From assembly GCA_023614405.1 (NCBI GenBank), contig CM042686.1:351176329-351240328 (forward strand): a DNA stretch of 64,000 bases. Direction: 5' to 3'. Every line of letters starts with the position of its first letter. Positions within the stretch are counted from its first letter, which is position 1. This document shows positions 27,101 through 42,200 of the stretch, piece after piece. Source of the DNA: Avena insularis. Taxonomy: Eukaryota > Streptophyta > Magnoliopsida > Poales > Poaceae. The translations under genes and the position numbers were made by a program. A model generated the notes under the pieces. That model saw only the letters and a list, made by a program, of their open reading frames with translations, did no database searches and had not been told where the DNA came from.

Positions 27101-28545
27101 TGCTTCTGTCACACGGGATCACCATCCCCATGTGCCAGATGCATTTTCCAGGGGCTCTTTGTTATTTGTGGCTATCATGATTTGACACAAATGGAGGCTC
27201 TAGAGATCAATGCATGTGTTATATATTCTCAAAACCACACCTTCTTTATGATCCACATGACCAGACACACATTCCAATTGGGTGTGGTGATGCAACTGCT
27301 TCTGTCACACGGGTTCACCATCCCCATGTGGCAGTTGCATATTCCAGGGTCTCTTTGGGCTTTCTGAACACCATGGTTTGACATAAATGGAGTCTCTAGA
27401 GATCAATGCATGTGTTATATATTCTCAAAACCACACCTTCTGAATGATCCACATGACCACACACACACTCTAGTTGAGTGTGGTGATGCAACTGCTTCTG
27501 TCACACTGGTTCACCATCCCCATGTGGCAGTTGCATATTCTAAAGGCTCTTTGGGCTTTCTGACCACCATGGTTTGACACAAATGGATACTCTAGGGATA
27601 AATGCAGGTGTTACATATTCTCAAAACAACACCTTCTTTATGATCCACATGACCACACACACACTCCAGTCGGGTGTGGTGACGCAACTACTTCTATCAC
27701 ACTTGTTCACCACCCCATGTGGCAGTTGCATATTCCCGGTGCTCTTTGGGATTTCTGACCACCATGGTTTAACACAAATGGAGTCTCTAGAGATCAATGC
27801 ATGTGTTATATATTATCAAAACCACACCTTATTTATGATCCACATGACCAGACACACACTCCAATTGGGTGTGGTGATGCAACTGCTTCTGTCACACGGG
27901 TTCACCATCCCCATGTGGCAGTTGCATATTCCAGGGGCTCTTTGGGCTTTCTAAACACCGTGGTTTGACACAAATGGAGTCTCTATAGATCAATGCATGT
28001 GTTATATATTCTCAAAACCACACCTTCTTTATGATCCACATGACCACACACACACACACTCAAGTTGGGTGTGCTGATGCAACTACTTCTGTCACACGGG
28101 TTCACCACCCCATGTGGCAGTTGCATATTCCCGGTGCTCTTTGGGATTTCTGACCACCATGGTTTGACACAAATGGAGTCTCTAGAGAACAATGCATGTG
28201 TTATATATTCTCAAAACCACACCTTCTGAATGATCCACATGACAACACATACACTCCGGTTGGGTGTGGAGATGGAACTGCTTCTGTCACACTGGTTCAC
28301 CATCCCCATGTGGTAGTTTCATATTCCATGGGCTCTTTAGGCTTTCTCACCACCATGGTGTGACACAAACGGAGTCTCTAGAGATCAATGCATGTGTTAT
28401 ATATTCTCAAAACCACGCCTTCTGTATGATCCACATGACCACACACACACTCCAGTTGGGTGTGGTAATGCAACTGCTTTTGTCACACTGGTTCACCATC
28501 CCCATGTGGAAGTTAAATATTCCAGGGGCTCTTTGGGCTTTCTGA
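21141..28545. repeat. Higher-order repeat of 13 monomers (about 2.55 kb), three copies
   Basis: The GAGCACACAC subfamily monomer occurs at 21141, 23693 and 26218 (offsets 2552 and 2525). The marker with GTTATTTGTGGCTATCATG lies just before 22105, 24649 and 27182 (2544 and 2533). The marker GTGTGGAGATGGAACTGC is at 23390, 25915 and 28270. Thus three successive units of 13 monomers are present, the last about one monomer shorter because of a join near 27710. Copy 2 is shorter owing to the indel cluster described separately. Confidence 0.85.
23981..25545. repeat. Segment with clustered indels at one fixed monomer phase
   Basis: In copy 2 of the 13-monomer unit, six monomers are altered at the same place, the stretch normally reading GATGCAACTGCTTCTGTCAC: 23985-24000 (CTGCTATCACTGCAGG), 24176-24200 (CAACCTTCACACACTGGG), 24757-24770 (GATGCCTGCTGTCAC), 25150-25162 (TATCACCTGTTC), 25334-25355 (GATGTACATCATCTGCACAC) and 25523-25542 (AACTTTCACATCTGCGGG). 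Nearby there are also a T10 run at 25475 and small losses at 24818 and 25180. Copies 1 and 3 are regular at the equivalent sites. This may be assembly error or real damage. Confidence 0.8.
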
Positions 28546-31500
28546 CCACCATGGTTTGACACAAATGGAGTCTCTATAGATCAATACATGTGTTATATAT
28601 TCTCAAAACCACACCTTCTTTACGATCCACATGACCACACACACACACTCCAGTTGGGTGTGGTGATGCAACTTCTTCTGTCACACGGGTTCACCACCCC
28701 ATGTGGCAGTTGCATATTCCATGGGCTCTTTGGGCTTTCTGACCACCATGGTTTGACACAAATGGAGGTCTTATATATTCTCAAAACCACACCTTCTTTA
28801 TGATCCACATGACCACACACAAACTCCAGTTCGGTGTGGTGATGCAACTCCTTCTGTCACACTGGTTCACCATCCCCATGTAGCAGTTGCATATTCCAAA
28901 GGCTCTTTGGGCTTTCTGACCACCATGGTTTGACACAAATGGAGCCTGAAGAGATAAATGCAGGTGTTACATATTCTCAAAACCAAACCTTCTTTATGAT
29001 CCACATGACCACACACACACTCCAGTCGGGTGTGGTGATGCAACTACTTCTGTCACACTGGTTCACCATCCCCATGTAGCAGTTGCATATTCCTGGGGCT
29101 CTTTGGGCTTTCTGACCACCATGTTTTGACACAAATTGAGTCTCTAGTGGGCAATGTATGTGTTATATATTATCAAAACCACGCCTTATTTATGATCCAC
29201 ATGACCACACACATACTCTAGTTGGGTGTGGTCATGCAACTTCTTCTGTTACACGGGTTCACCATCCCCATGTGCCAGTTGCATATTCCAGGGGCTCTTT
29301 GGTATTTGTGAGTACCATGATTTGACAAAAATGGAGTCTCTAGAGATCAATGCATGCGTTATATATTCTCAAAACCATACCTTCTTTATGATCCACATGA
29401 CCACACACACACTCCAGTTGGGTGTGGTGATGCAACTGCTTCTGTCACACATGTTCACCATCCCCATGTGGCAGTTGCATATTCCTGTGGCTCTTTGGGC
29501 TTTCTAAACACCGTGGTTTGACACAAATGGAGTCTCTATAGATCAATGCATGTGTTATATATTCTCAAAACCACACCTTCTTTATGATCCACATGACCAC
29601 ACACACACACTCCAGTTGGGTGTGCTGATGCAACTGCTTCTGTCACACGGGTTCACCACCCCATGTGGCAGTTGCATATTCCACGGGCTCTTTGGGCTTT
29701 CTGACCACCATGGTTTGACACAAATGGAGTATCTAGAGATCAATGCAGGTGTTATATATTCTCAAAACGACACCTTCTTTATGATCCACATGACCACACA
29801 CACACTCAAGTTGGGTGTGGTTATGCAACTGCTTCTGTCACACTGGTTCACCATCCCCATGTGGCAGTTGCATATTCCAAAGGCTCTTTTGGATTTCTGA
29901 CCACCATGGTTTGATACAGATGGAGCCTCTAGAGATAAATGCAGGTGTTACTTATTCTAAAAACCACACCTTCTTTATGATCCACATGACCACACACACA
30001 CACATTCCAGTTGGGTGTGGTGATGCAACCGCTTCTGTCACACGGGTTCACCACCCCATGTGGCAGTTGCATATTCCAGGTGCGCTTTGGGCTTTCTGAC
30101 CACCATGGTTTGACACAAATGGAGTATCTGTAGATCAATGCATGTGTTATATATTCTCAAAAACACACCTTCTTTATGATCCACATGACCACACACAGAC
30201 TCCAGTTGGGTGTGGTGATGGAACTGCTTCTGTCACACTGGTTCACCATCCCCATGTGGCAGTTTCATATTCCACGGGCTCTTTAGGCTTTTTGACCACC
30301 ATGGTTTGACACAAATGGAGTCCCTAGAGATGAATGCATGTGTTATATATTCTCAAAACAACGCCTTCTCTATGATCCACATGACCACACACACACTCCA
30401 GTTGGGAGTGGTGATGCAACTGCTTCTGTCACACTAGTTCACCATCCCCATGTGGCAGTTAAATATTCCAGGGGCTCTTTATGCTTTCTGACCACCATGG
30501 TTTGACACAAATGGAGTCTCTAGAGATCAATACATGTGTTATATATTCTCAAAAACACACCTTCTTTATGATCCACATGACCACACACACACTCCAGTTG
30601 GGTGTGGTGATGCAACTGCTTCTGTCACACTGGTTCACCATCCCCATGTGGCAGTTGCATATTCCAAAGGCTCTTTGGGCTTTATGACCACCATGGCTTG
30701 ACAAAATGGAGCCTATAGAGATAAATGTAGGTGTTACATATTCTCAAAACCACACCTTCTTTATGATCCACATGACCACACACACACACTTCAGTCGGGT
30801 GTGGTGATGCAACTACTTCTGTCACACTGGTGCACCATCCCCATGTAGCAGTTGCATGTTCCTGGGGCTCTTTGGGATCTCTGACCACCATGGTTTGACA
30901 CAAATGGAGTATCTAGAGGGCAATGCATGTGTTGTATATTACCAAAACCATGCCTTATTTATGATCAACATGACCACACACACACTCTAGTTGGGTGTGG
31001 TGAGGCAACTGCTTCTGTCACACGGGTTCACCATCCCCATGTGCCAGTTGCATATTCCAGGGGCTCTTTGGTCTTTGTGACTACCATGATTTGACACAAA
31101 TGGAGTCTCTAGAGATAAATTCATGTTATATATATTCTCAAAACTACAAATTCTTTATGATCCACATGACCAGACACACACTCCAGTTGGGTGTGGTGAT
31201 GCAACTGCTTCTGTCACACGGGTTCACCATCCCCATGTGGTAGTTGCATATTCCAGGGGCTCTTTGGACTTTCTGAACACCATGGTTTGACACAAATGGA
31301 GTCTATAGAGATCAATGCATGTGTTATATATTCTCAAAACCACACCTTCTTTATTATCCACATGACCACACACACACACTCTAGTTGGGTGTGGTGATGC
31401 AACTACTTCTGTCACACGGGTTCACCACCCCATGTGGCAGTTGCATATTCCACGGGCTTTTTGGGCTTTCTGACCACCATGGTTTGACACAAATGGAGTC

Positions 31501-34500
31501 TCTATAGATCAATGCAGGTGTTATATATTCTCAAAATTACACCTTCTTTATGATCCACATGACCACACACACACTCCAGATGGGTGTGGTGATGCAACTG
31601 CTTGTATCAGACGGGTTCACCATCCCCATATGGCAGTTGTATATTCTAGGGGCTCTTTAGGCTTTGTGACCACCATGGTTTGACACAAATGGAGTCTCTA
31701 GAGATCAATGCATGTGTTATATATTCTCAAAACCACACCTTATTTATGATCCACATGACCACACACACACTATGAAGTTGGGTGTGGTGATGCAACTGGT
31801 TTTGTCACACGGGTTCACCACACCATGTGGCAGTTGCATATTCCAGGTGCTCTTTGGGCTTTCTGACCACCATGGTTTGACACAAATGGACTCTCTAGAG
31901 ATCAATGCATGTTTTATATATTCTCAAAACCACACCTTCTCTATGATCCACATGACCACACACACACCCCAGTTGGGTGTGGTGATGCAACTGCTTCTCT
32001 CACACTGGTTCACCATCTCCATGTGGAAGTTAAATATTCCAGGGGCTCTTTAGGCTTTCTGAGCACCATGGTTTGACACAAATGGAGTCTCGAGAGATCA
32101 ATGCATGTGTTATATATTCTCAAAACCACACCTTCTTTATGATCCACATGACCACACACACACTCCAGTTGAGTGTGGTGATGCAACTGCTACGGTCACA
32201 CGGGTTCACCACCCCATGTGGCAGTTGCATATTCCACGGGCTCTTTGCGATTTCTGACCACCATGGTTTAACACAAATGGAGTCTCTAGAGATCAATGCA
32301 GGAGTGATATATTCTCAAAACCATACCTTATTTATGATCCACATGACCACACACACACTCCAGTTGGGTGTGGTGATGCAACTCCTTCTGTCACACTGGT
32401 TCACCATCCCAAGGTAGCAGTTGCATATTCTAAAGATTCTTTGGACACAAATGGAGTCTCTAGAGATCAATGCAGGAGTTATATATTCTCAAAACCATAC
32501 CTTATTTATGATCCACATGACCACACACTCACTCCAGTTGGGTGTGGTGATGCAACTCCTTCTGTCACACTGGTTCCCCATCCTAAGGTGGCAGTTGCAT
32601 ATTCTAAAAATTCTTTGGGCTTTCTGACCACCATGGTTTGACACAAATGGAGCCTCTAGAGATAAATGCATGTGTTACATATTATCAAAACCACACCTTC
32701 TTTATGATCCACATGACCACACACACTCTCCAGTCGGGTGTGGTGATGCAACTACTTCTGTCACACTGTTTCACCATCCCCATGTAGCAGTTGCATATTC
32801 TTGGGGCTCTTGGGGCTTTCTGACCACCATGGTTTGACACAAATGGAGTCTCTAGAGGGCAAAGCATGTGTTATATATTATCCAAACCACACCTTATTAA
32901 TGTCCACATGACCACACACACACACTCTAGTTGGGTGTGGTGATGCAACTTCTTCTGTCACACGGGTTCACCATCCCCATGTGCCAGTTGCATTTTCCAG
33001 GGGCTCTTTGGTCTTTGTGACTACCATGATTTGACACAAATGGAGTCTCTAGAGATCAATGAATGTGTTATATATTCTCAAAACCACACCTTCTTTATGA
33101 TCCACATGACCAGACACACACTCAAGTTGGGTGTGGTGATCCAACTGCTTTTGTCACACGGGTACACCATCCCCATGTGGCAGTTGCATATTCTAGGGGC
33201 TCTTTGGGCTTTCTGAACACCAAGGTTTGACACAAATGGAGCCTCTAGAGATAAATGCATGTGTTATATATTCGCAAAACCACACCTTCTTTATGATCCA
33301 CATGAGCACACACAAACACTCCAGTTGGGTGTGGTGATGCAACTGCTTCTGTCACACGGGTTAACCACCCCATGTGGCAGTTGCATATTCCACGGGCTCT
33401 TTGGGCTTTCTGACCACCATGGTTTGACACAAATGGAGTCTCTAGAGATCAATGTAGGTGTTATATATTCTCAAAACCACACCTTCTTTATGATCCACAT
33501 GACCACACACACACACTCTAGTTGGGTGTGGTGATGCAACTGCTTCTATCACACGGGTTCACCATCCCCATATGGCAGTTGTATATTCCAGGGGCACTTT
33601 GGGCTTCGTGACCACCATGGTTTGACACAAATGGAGTCTCTAGAGATCAATGAATGTGTTATATATATTCTCTAAAACACACCTTTATTTATCATCCACA
33701 TGACCACAAACAAACATTCTAGTTGGGTGTGGTGATGCAACTGCTTCTGTCACACGGGTTCACGTCCCCATGTGGCAGTTGCATATTCCAGGTGCTCTTT
33801 GGGCTTTCTGACCACCATGGTTTGACACAAATGGAGTCTCTAGAGATCAATGCATGTGTTATATATTCTCAAAACCACACCTTCTGAATGATCCACATGA
33901 CCACACACACTCCAGTTGGGTGTGGTGATGGAACTGCTTCTGTCACATTGGTTCACCATCCCCATGTGACAGTTTCGTATTCCACGGGCTCTTGAGGCTT
34001 TCTGACCACCATGGTTTGACACAAATGGAGTCTCTAGAGATCAATGCATGTGTTATATATTCTCAAAATCACGCCTTTCTATGATCCACATGACCACACA
34101 CACACTCCAGTTGGGTGTGGTGATGCAACTGCTTTTGTCACACTAGTTCACCATCCCCATGTAGCAGTTAAATATTCCAGGGCTCTTTGGGCTCTTTGAC
34201 CACCATGGTTTGACACAAATGGAGTCTCTAGAGATGAATACATGTGTTATATATTCTCAAAACCACACCTTCTTTACGATCCATATGACCACACACACAC
34301 TCCAGTTGGGTGTGGTGATGCAACTGCTTCTGTCACATTGGTTCACCACCCCATGTGGCAGTTGCATATTCCATCGGCTCTTTGGGCTTTCTGACCACCA
34401 TGGTTTGACACAAATGGAGTCTATAGAGATCAATGCAGGTGTTATATATTCTCAAAACCACACCTTTTTTATGATCCACATGACCACACACAAACTCCAG

Positions 34501-35204
34501 TTGGGTGTGGTGATGTAACTACTTCTGTCACACTGGTTAACCATCCCCATGTAGCAGTTGCATATTCCTGGGGCTCTTTGGGCTTTCTGACGACCATGGT
34601 TTGACACAAATTGAGTCTCTAGAGGGCAATGCATGTGTTATATATTATCAAAACCTAACCTTATTTATGATCCACATGACCACACATATACTCTAGTTAG
34701 GTGTGGTGATGCAACTACTTCTGTCACACGGGTTCACCATCCCCATTTGCCAGTTGCATATTCCAAAGGCTCTTTGGTCTTTGTGACTACCATGATTTGA
34801 CAAAATGGAGTCTCTAGAGATCAATGCATGCGTTATATATTCTCAAAACCACACCTTCTTTATGATCCACATGACCAGACACACACTCTAGTTGGGTGTG
34901 GTGATGCAATTGCTTCTGTCACACGGGTTCACCTTCCCCATGTGGCAGTTGCATATTCCAGGGGCTCTTTGGGCTTTCTGAACACCATGGTTTGACACAA
35001 ATGTAGTCTCTAGAGATTAAAGCATGTGTTATATATTCTCAAAACCACACCTTATTTATGATACACATGACCACACACATACTCTAGTTGGGTGTGGTGA
35101 TGCAACTGCTTCTGTCACATGGGTTCACCATCCCCAATGTGCCGATTGCATATTCCAGGGGCTCCTTGTTCTTTGTGACTACCATTATTTGTCAAAAATG
35201 GAGT

Positions 35205-38200
35205 CTCTAGAGATCAATGCATGTGTTATATATTCTCAAAACCACACCTTACTTATGATCCAGATGACCACAAACAAACATTCCAGTTGGGTGTGGTGAT
35301 GCAACAGCTTCTGTCACACGGGTTCACCACCCCATGTCGCAGTTGCATATTCCAGGTGCTCTTTGGGTTTTCTGACCACCATGGCTTGACACAAATGGAG
35401 TCTCTAGAGATCAATGCAGGTGTTATATATTCTCAAAACCACACCTTCTTTATGATCCACATGACCACACACACACACTGCAGTTGGGTGTGGTGATGCA
35501 ATTGCTTTTGTCACACGGGTTCACCACCCCATGTGGCAGTTGCATATTCCACGGGCTCTTTGGGCTTTCTGACAACCATGGTTTGACACAAATGGAGTCT
35601 CTAGAGATCAATGCCTGTGTTATATATTCTCAAAACCACACCTTATTTATGTTCCACATGACCACACACACACTCTAATTGGGTGTGGTGATGCAACTGC
35701 TTCTGTCACATGGGTTCACCATCCCCATGTGCCAGTTGCATATTCCAGGGGCTCTTTGCTCTTTGTGACTATGATGGTTTGACACAAATGGTGTCTCTAG
35801 AGATCAATGCATGTGTTATGTATTCTCAAAACCACACCTTCTTTATGATCCACATGACCAGACACACACGCCACTTGGGGGTGATGATGCAACTTCTTCT
35901 GTCACACGGGTTCACCATCCCCATGTGGCAGTTGCATATTCCAGGGGCTCTTTGGGCTTTCTGAACACCATGGTTTGACACAAATGGAGTCTCTAGATAT
36001 CAATGCATGTGTTATATATTCTCAAAACCACACCTTCTTTATGATCTACATGACCACACACACACTTCAGTTGGGTGTGGTGATGCAATTTCTTCTGTCA
36101 CACTACTTCACCATCCCCATGTGGTAGTTGCATATTCTAGGGGATCTTTGGGCTTTCTGACAACCATGATTTGACACAAATGGAGTCTTTAGAGATCAAT
36201 TCATCTTTTATATATTCTCAAAACCACACATTCTTTATGATCCACATGACCAAACACACACTTTAGTTGGGTGTTGTGATGCAACTGCTTCTGTCACAAT
36301 AGTTCACCATCCCCATGTGGCAGTTGCACATTCCAGGGGCTCTTTGGGCTTTATGACTACCATGGTTTGACACATAGAGATCAATGCATGTGTTATATAT
36401 TCTCAAAACCACACCTTACTTATGATCCACATGACCACAAACACACATTCCAGTTGGGTGTGGTGATGCAACAGCTTCTGTCACACGGGTTCACCACCCC
36501 ATGTCGCAGTTGCATATTCCAGGTGCTCTTTGGGTTTTCTGACCACCATGGCTTGACACAAATGGAGTCTCTAGAGATCAATGCAGGTGTTATATATTCT
36601 CAAAACCACACCTTCTTTATGATCCACATGACCACACATACACACTCCAGCTGGGTGTGGTGATGCAACTGCTTCTGTCACACTGGTTCACCATCCCCAT
36701 GTGGCAGTTTCATATTCTAGGGGCTCTTTAGGCTTTCTGACCACCATGGTTTGACCCAAATGGATTCTATAGAGATCAATTCATGTGTTCTATATTCTCA
36801 AAACCACACCTTCTCTATGATCCACATGACCACACACACACACTCCAGTTGGGTGTGGTGATGCTACTGCTTCTATCACACTGGTTCACCATCCCCATGT
36901 GGCAGTTGCATATTCTAGGGGCTCTTTGGGCTTTCTGACCACCATGGTTTGACACAAATGGAGTCTCTAGATATCAATGCATGTGTTATATATTCTCAAA
37001 ACCACGCCTTCTCTATGATCCACATGACCACACACACATACTCCAGTTGGGTGTGGTGATGTAACTGCTTTTGTCACACTAGTTCACCATCCCCATGTGG
37101 CAGTTAAATATTCCAGGGGCTCTTTGGGCTTTCTGACCACCATGGTTTGACACAAATGGAGTCTCTATAGATCAATGCATGTGTTATATATTCTCAAAAC
37201 CACACCTTACTTATGATCCAGATGACCACAAACAAACATTCCAGTTGGGTGTGGTGATGCAACTTACATCTGCAGGTTCACCACCCCATGTCGCAGTTGC
37301 ATATTCCAGGTGCTCTTTGGGTTTTCTGACCACCATGGCTTGACACAAATGGAGTCTCTAGAGATCAATGCAGGTGTTATATATTCTCAAAACCACACCT
37401 TCTTTATGATCCACATGACCACACACACACACTCCAGTTGGGTGTGGTGATGCAATTGCTTTTGTCACACGGGTTCACCACCCCATGTGGCAGTTGCATA
37501 TTCCACGGGCTCTTTGGGCTTTCTGACAACCATGGTTTGACAGAAATGGAGTCTCTAGAGATCAATGCATGTGTTATATATTCTCAAAACCACACCTTAT
37601 TTATGTTCCACATGACCACACACACACTCTCTAATTGGGTGTGGTGATGCAACTGCTTCTGTCACATGGGTTCACCATCCCCATGTGCCAGTTGCATATT
37701 CCAGGGGCTCTTTGCTCTTTGTGACTATGATGGTTTGACACAAATGGTGTCTCTAGAGATCAATGCATGTGTTATGTATTCTCAAAACCACACCTTCTTT
37801 ATGATCCACATGACCAGACACACACGCCACTTGGGGGTGGTGATGCAACTTCTTCTGTCACACGGGTTCACCATCCCCATGTGGCAGTTGCATATTCCAG
37901 GGGCTCTTTGGGCTTTCTGAACACCATGGTTTGACACAAATGGAGTCTCTAGATATCAATGCATGTGTTATATATTCTCAAAACCACACCTTCTTTATGA
38001 TCTACATGACCACACACACACTTCAGTTGGGTGTGGTGATGCAATTGCTTCTGTCACACTACTTCACCATCCCCATGTGGTAGTTGCATATTCTAGGGGA
38101 TCTTTGGGCTTTCTGACAACCATGATTTGACACAAATGGAGTCTTTAGAGATCAATTCATATTTTATATATTCTCAAAACCACACATTCTTTATGATCCA

Positions 38201-39298
38201 CATGACCAAACACACACTTTAGTTGGGTGTTGTGATGCAACTGCTTCTGTCACAATAGTTCACCATCCCCATGTGGCAGTTGCACATTCCAGGGGCTCTT
38301 TGGGCTTTATGACTACCATGGTTTGACACATAGAGATCAATGCATGTGTTATATATTCTCAAAACCACACCTTACTTATGATCCACATGACCACAAACAC
38401 ACATTCCATTTGGGTGTGGTGATGCAACAGCTTCTGTCACACGGGTTCACCACCCCATGTCGCAGTTGCATATTCCAAGTGCTCTTTGGGTTTTCTGACC
38501 ACCATGGCTTGACACAAATGGAGTCTCTAGAGATCAATGCAGGTGTTATATATTCTCAAAACCACACCTTCTTTATGATCCACATGACCACACATACACA
38601 CTCCAGCTGGGTGTGGTGATGCAACTGCTTCTGTCACACTGGTTCACCATCCCCATGTGGCAGTTTCATATTCTAGGGGCTCTTTAGGCTTTCTGACCAC
38701 CATGGTTTGACCCAAATGGATTCTCTAGAGATCAATTCATGTGTTCTATATTCTCAAAACCACACCTTCTCTATGATCCACATGACCACACACACACACT
38801 CCAGTTGGGTGTGGTGATGCTACTGCTTCTATCACACTGGTTCACCATCCCCATGTGGCAGTTGCATATTCTAGGGGCTCTTTGGGCTTTCTGACCACCA
38901 TGGTTTGACACAAATGGAGTCTCTAGATATCAATGCATGTGTTATATATTCTCAAAACCACGCCTTCTCTATGATCCACATGACCACACACACATACTCC
39001 AGTTGGGTGTGGTGATGTAACTGCTTTTGTCACACTAGTTCACCATCCCCATGTGGCAGTTAAATATTCCAGGGGCTCTTTGGGCTTTCTGACCACCATG
39101 GTTTGACACAAATGGAGTCTCTATAGATCGATGCATGTGTTATATATTCTCAAAACCACACCTTCTTTATGATCCACATGACCACACACAAACTCTAGCT
39201 GGGTGTGGTGATGCAACTGCTTCTTTCACACTGGTTCACCATCCCCATGTGGCAGTTGCACATTTCAGGGGCTCTTTGGGCTTTGTCACCACCATGGT
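35205..39298. repeat. Higher-order repeat of 10 monomers (1956 bp), two copies plus part
   Basis: Marker monomers repeat exactly 1956 bp apart: 35710 and 37666 (with TTTGCTCTTTGTGACTATGA), 36367 and 38323 (with the 11-bp deletion GACACATAGAGATC). Over long stretches the two copies differ only at scattered bases, so this duplication is recent compared with blocks to the left. One copy carries an irregular indel at 37258-37275 (GATGCAACTTACATCTGCAG) in the same monomer phase as the cluster near 24-25.5 kb. Confidence 0.88.
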
Positions 39299-42200
39299 TT
39301 GACGCATAGAGATAAATGCATGTGTTATATATTCTTAAAACCACACCTTACTTATGATCCACATGACCACACACACACATTCCAGTTGGGTGTGGTGATG
39401 CAACTGCTTCTGTCACATGGGTTCACCACCCCATGTCGCAGTTGCATATTCCAGGTGCTCTTTGTATTTTCTGACCACCACGGTTTGACACAAATGGAGT
39501 CTCTAGAGATCAATGCAGGTGTTATATATTCTCAAATCCACACCTTCTTTATGATCCACATGACCACACATACACACTCCTGTTGGGTGTGGTGATGCAA
39601 CTGCTTCTGTCACACTGGTTCACCATCCCCATGTGGCACTTTCATATTCCAGGGGCTCTTTAGGCTTTCTGACCACCATGGTTTGACACAATTGGATTCT
39701 CTAGAGATCAATTCATGTGTTCTATATTCTCAAAACCACACCTTCTCTATGATCCACATGACCACACACACACACACTCCAGTTGGGTGTGGTGATGCAA
39801 CTGCTTCTATCACACTGGTTCACCATCCCCATGTGGCAGTTGCATATTCTAGGGGCTCTTTGGGCTTTCTGAACACCATGGTTTGACACAAATGGAGTCA
39901 ATAGATATCAATGCATTTGTTATATATTCTCAAACCCACACCTTCTTTATGATCCACATGACCACACACACACTCCAGTTGGGTGTGGTGATGCAACTGC
40001 TTCTGTCACACGGGTTCACCATCCCCATGTGGCAGTTGCATATTCCACGGGCTCTTGAGGCTTTCTGACCACCATGGTTTGACACAAATGGAGTCTCTAG
40101 AGATCAATTCATGTGTTATATATTCTCAAAACCACGCCTTCTCTATGATCCACATGACCACACACACATACTCCAGTTGGGTGTGGTGATGCAACTGCTT
40201 TTGTCACACTAGTTCACCATCCCCATGTGGCAGTTAAATATTCCAGGGGCTCTTTGGGCTTTCTGACCACCATGGTTTGACACAAATGGAGTCCCTATAG
40301 ATCAATGCATGTGTTATATATTCTCAAAACCACACCTTCTTTATGATCCAGATGACCACACACAAACTCCAGCTGGGTGTGGTGATGCAACTGCTTCTTT
40401 CACACTGGTTCACCATCCCCATGTGGCAGTTGCACATTCCAGGGGCTCTTTGGGCTTTGTCACCACCATGGTTTGACACATAGAGATCAATGCATGTGTT
40501 ATATATTCTCAAAACCACACCTTACTTATGATCCACATGACCACACACACACATTCCAGTTGGGTGTGGTGATGCAACTGCTTCTGTCACATGGGTTCAC
40601 CACCCCATGTCGCAGTTGCATATTCCAGGTGCTCTTTGGGTTTTCTGACCACCATGGTTTGACACAAATGGAGTCTCTAGAGATCAATGCAGGTGTTATA
40701 TATTCTCAAATCCACACCTTCTTTATGATCCACATGACCACACATACACACTCCTGTTGGGTGTGGTGATGCAACTGCTTCTGTCACACTGGTTCACCAT
40801 CCCCATGTGGCACTTTCATATTCCAGGGGCTCTTTAGGCTTTCTGACCACCATGGTTTGACACAATTGGATTCTCTAGAGATTAATTCATGTGTTCTATA
40901 TTCTCAAAACCACACCTTCTCTATGATCCACATGACCACACACACACACTCCAGTTGGGTGTGGTGATGCAACTGCTTCTATCACACTGGTTCACCATCC
41001 CCATGTGGCAGTTGCATATTCTAGGGGCTCTTTGGGCTTTCTGAACACCATGGTTTGACACAAATGGAGTCAATAGATATCAATGCATTTGTTATATATT
41101 CTCAAACCCACACCTTCTTTATGATCCACATGACCACACACACACTCCAGTTGGGTGTGGTGATGCAACTGCTTCTGTCACACGGGTTCACCATCCCCAT
41201 GTGGCAGTTGCATATTCCACGGGCTCTTGAGGCTTTCTGACCACCATGGTTTGACACAAATGGAGTCTCTAGAGATCAATTCATGTGTTATATATTCTCA
41301 AAACCACGCCTTCTCTATGATCCACATGACCACACACACATACTCAAGTTGGGTGTGGTGATGCAACTGCTTTTGTCACACTAGTTCACCATCCCCATGT
41401 GGCAGTTAAATATTCCAGGGGCTCTTTGGGCTTTCTGACCACCATGGTTTGACACAAATGGAGTCCCTATAGATCAATGCATGTGTTATATATTCTCAAA
41501 ACCACACCTTCTTTATGATCCAGATGACCACACACAAACTCCAGCTGGGTGTGGTGATGCAACTGCTTCTTTCACACTGGTTCACCATCCCCATGTGGCA
41601 GTTGCACATTCCAGGGGCTCTTTGGGCTTTGTCACCACCATGGTTTGACACATAGAGATCAATGCATGTGTTATATATTCTCAAAACCACACCTTACTTA
41701 TGATCCACATGACCACACACACACAATCCAGTTGGGTGTGGTGATAGCTTCATCACATGGGTTCACCACCCCATGTCGCAGTTGCATATTCCAGGTGCTC
41801 TTTGGGTTTTCTGACCACCATGGTTTGACACAAATGGAGTCTCTAGAGATCAATGCAGGTGTTATATATTCTCAAATCCACACCTTCTTTATGATCCACA
41901 TGACCACACATACACACTCCTGTTGGGTGTGGTGATGCAACTGCTTCTGTCACACTGGTTCACCATCCCCATGTGGCACTTTCATATTCCAGGGGCTCTT
42001 TAGGCTTTCTGACCACCATGGTTTGACACAATTGGATTCTCTAGAGATCAATTCATGTGTTCTATATTCTCAAAACCACACCTTCTCTATGATCCACATG
42101 ACCACACACACACACACTCCAGTTGGGTGTGGTGATGCAACTGCTTCTATCACACTGGTTCACCATCCCCATGTGGCAGTTGCATATTCTAGGGGCTCTT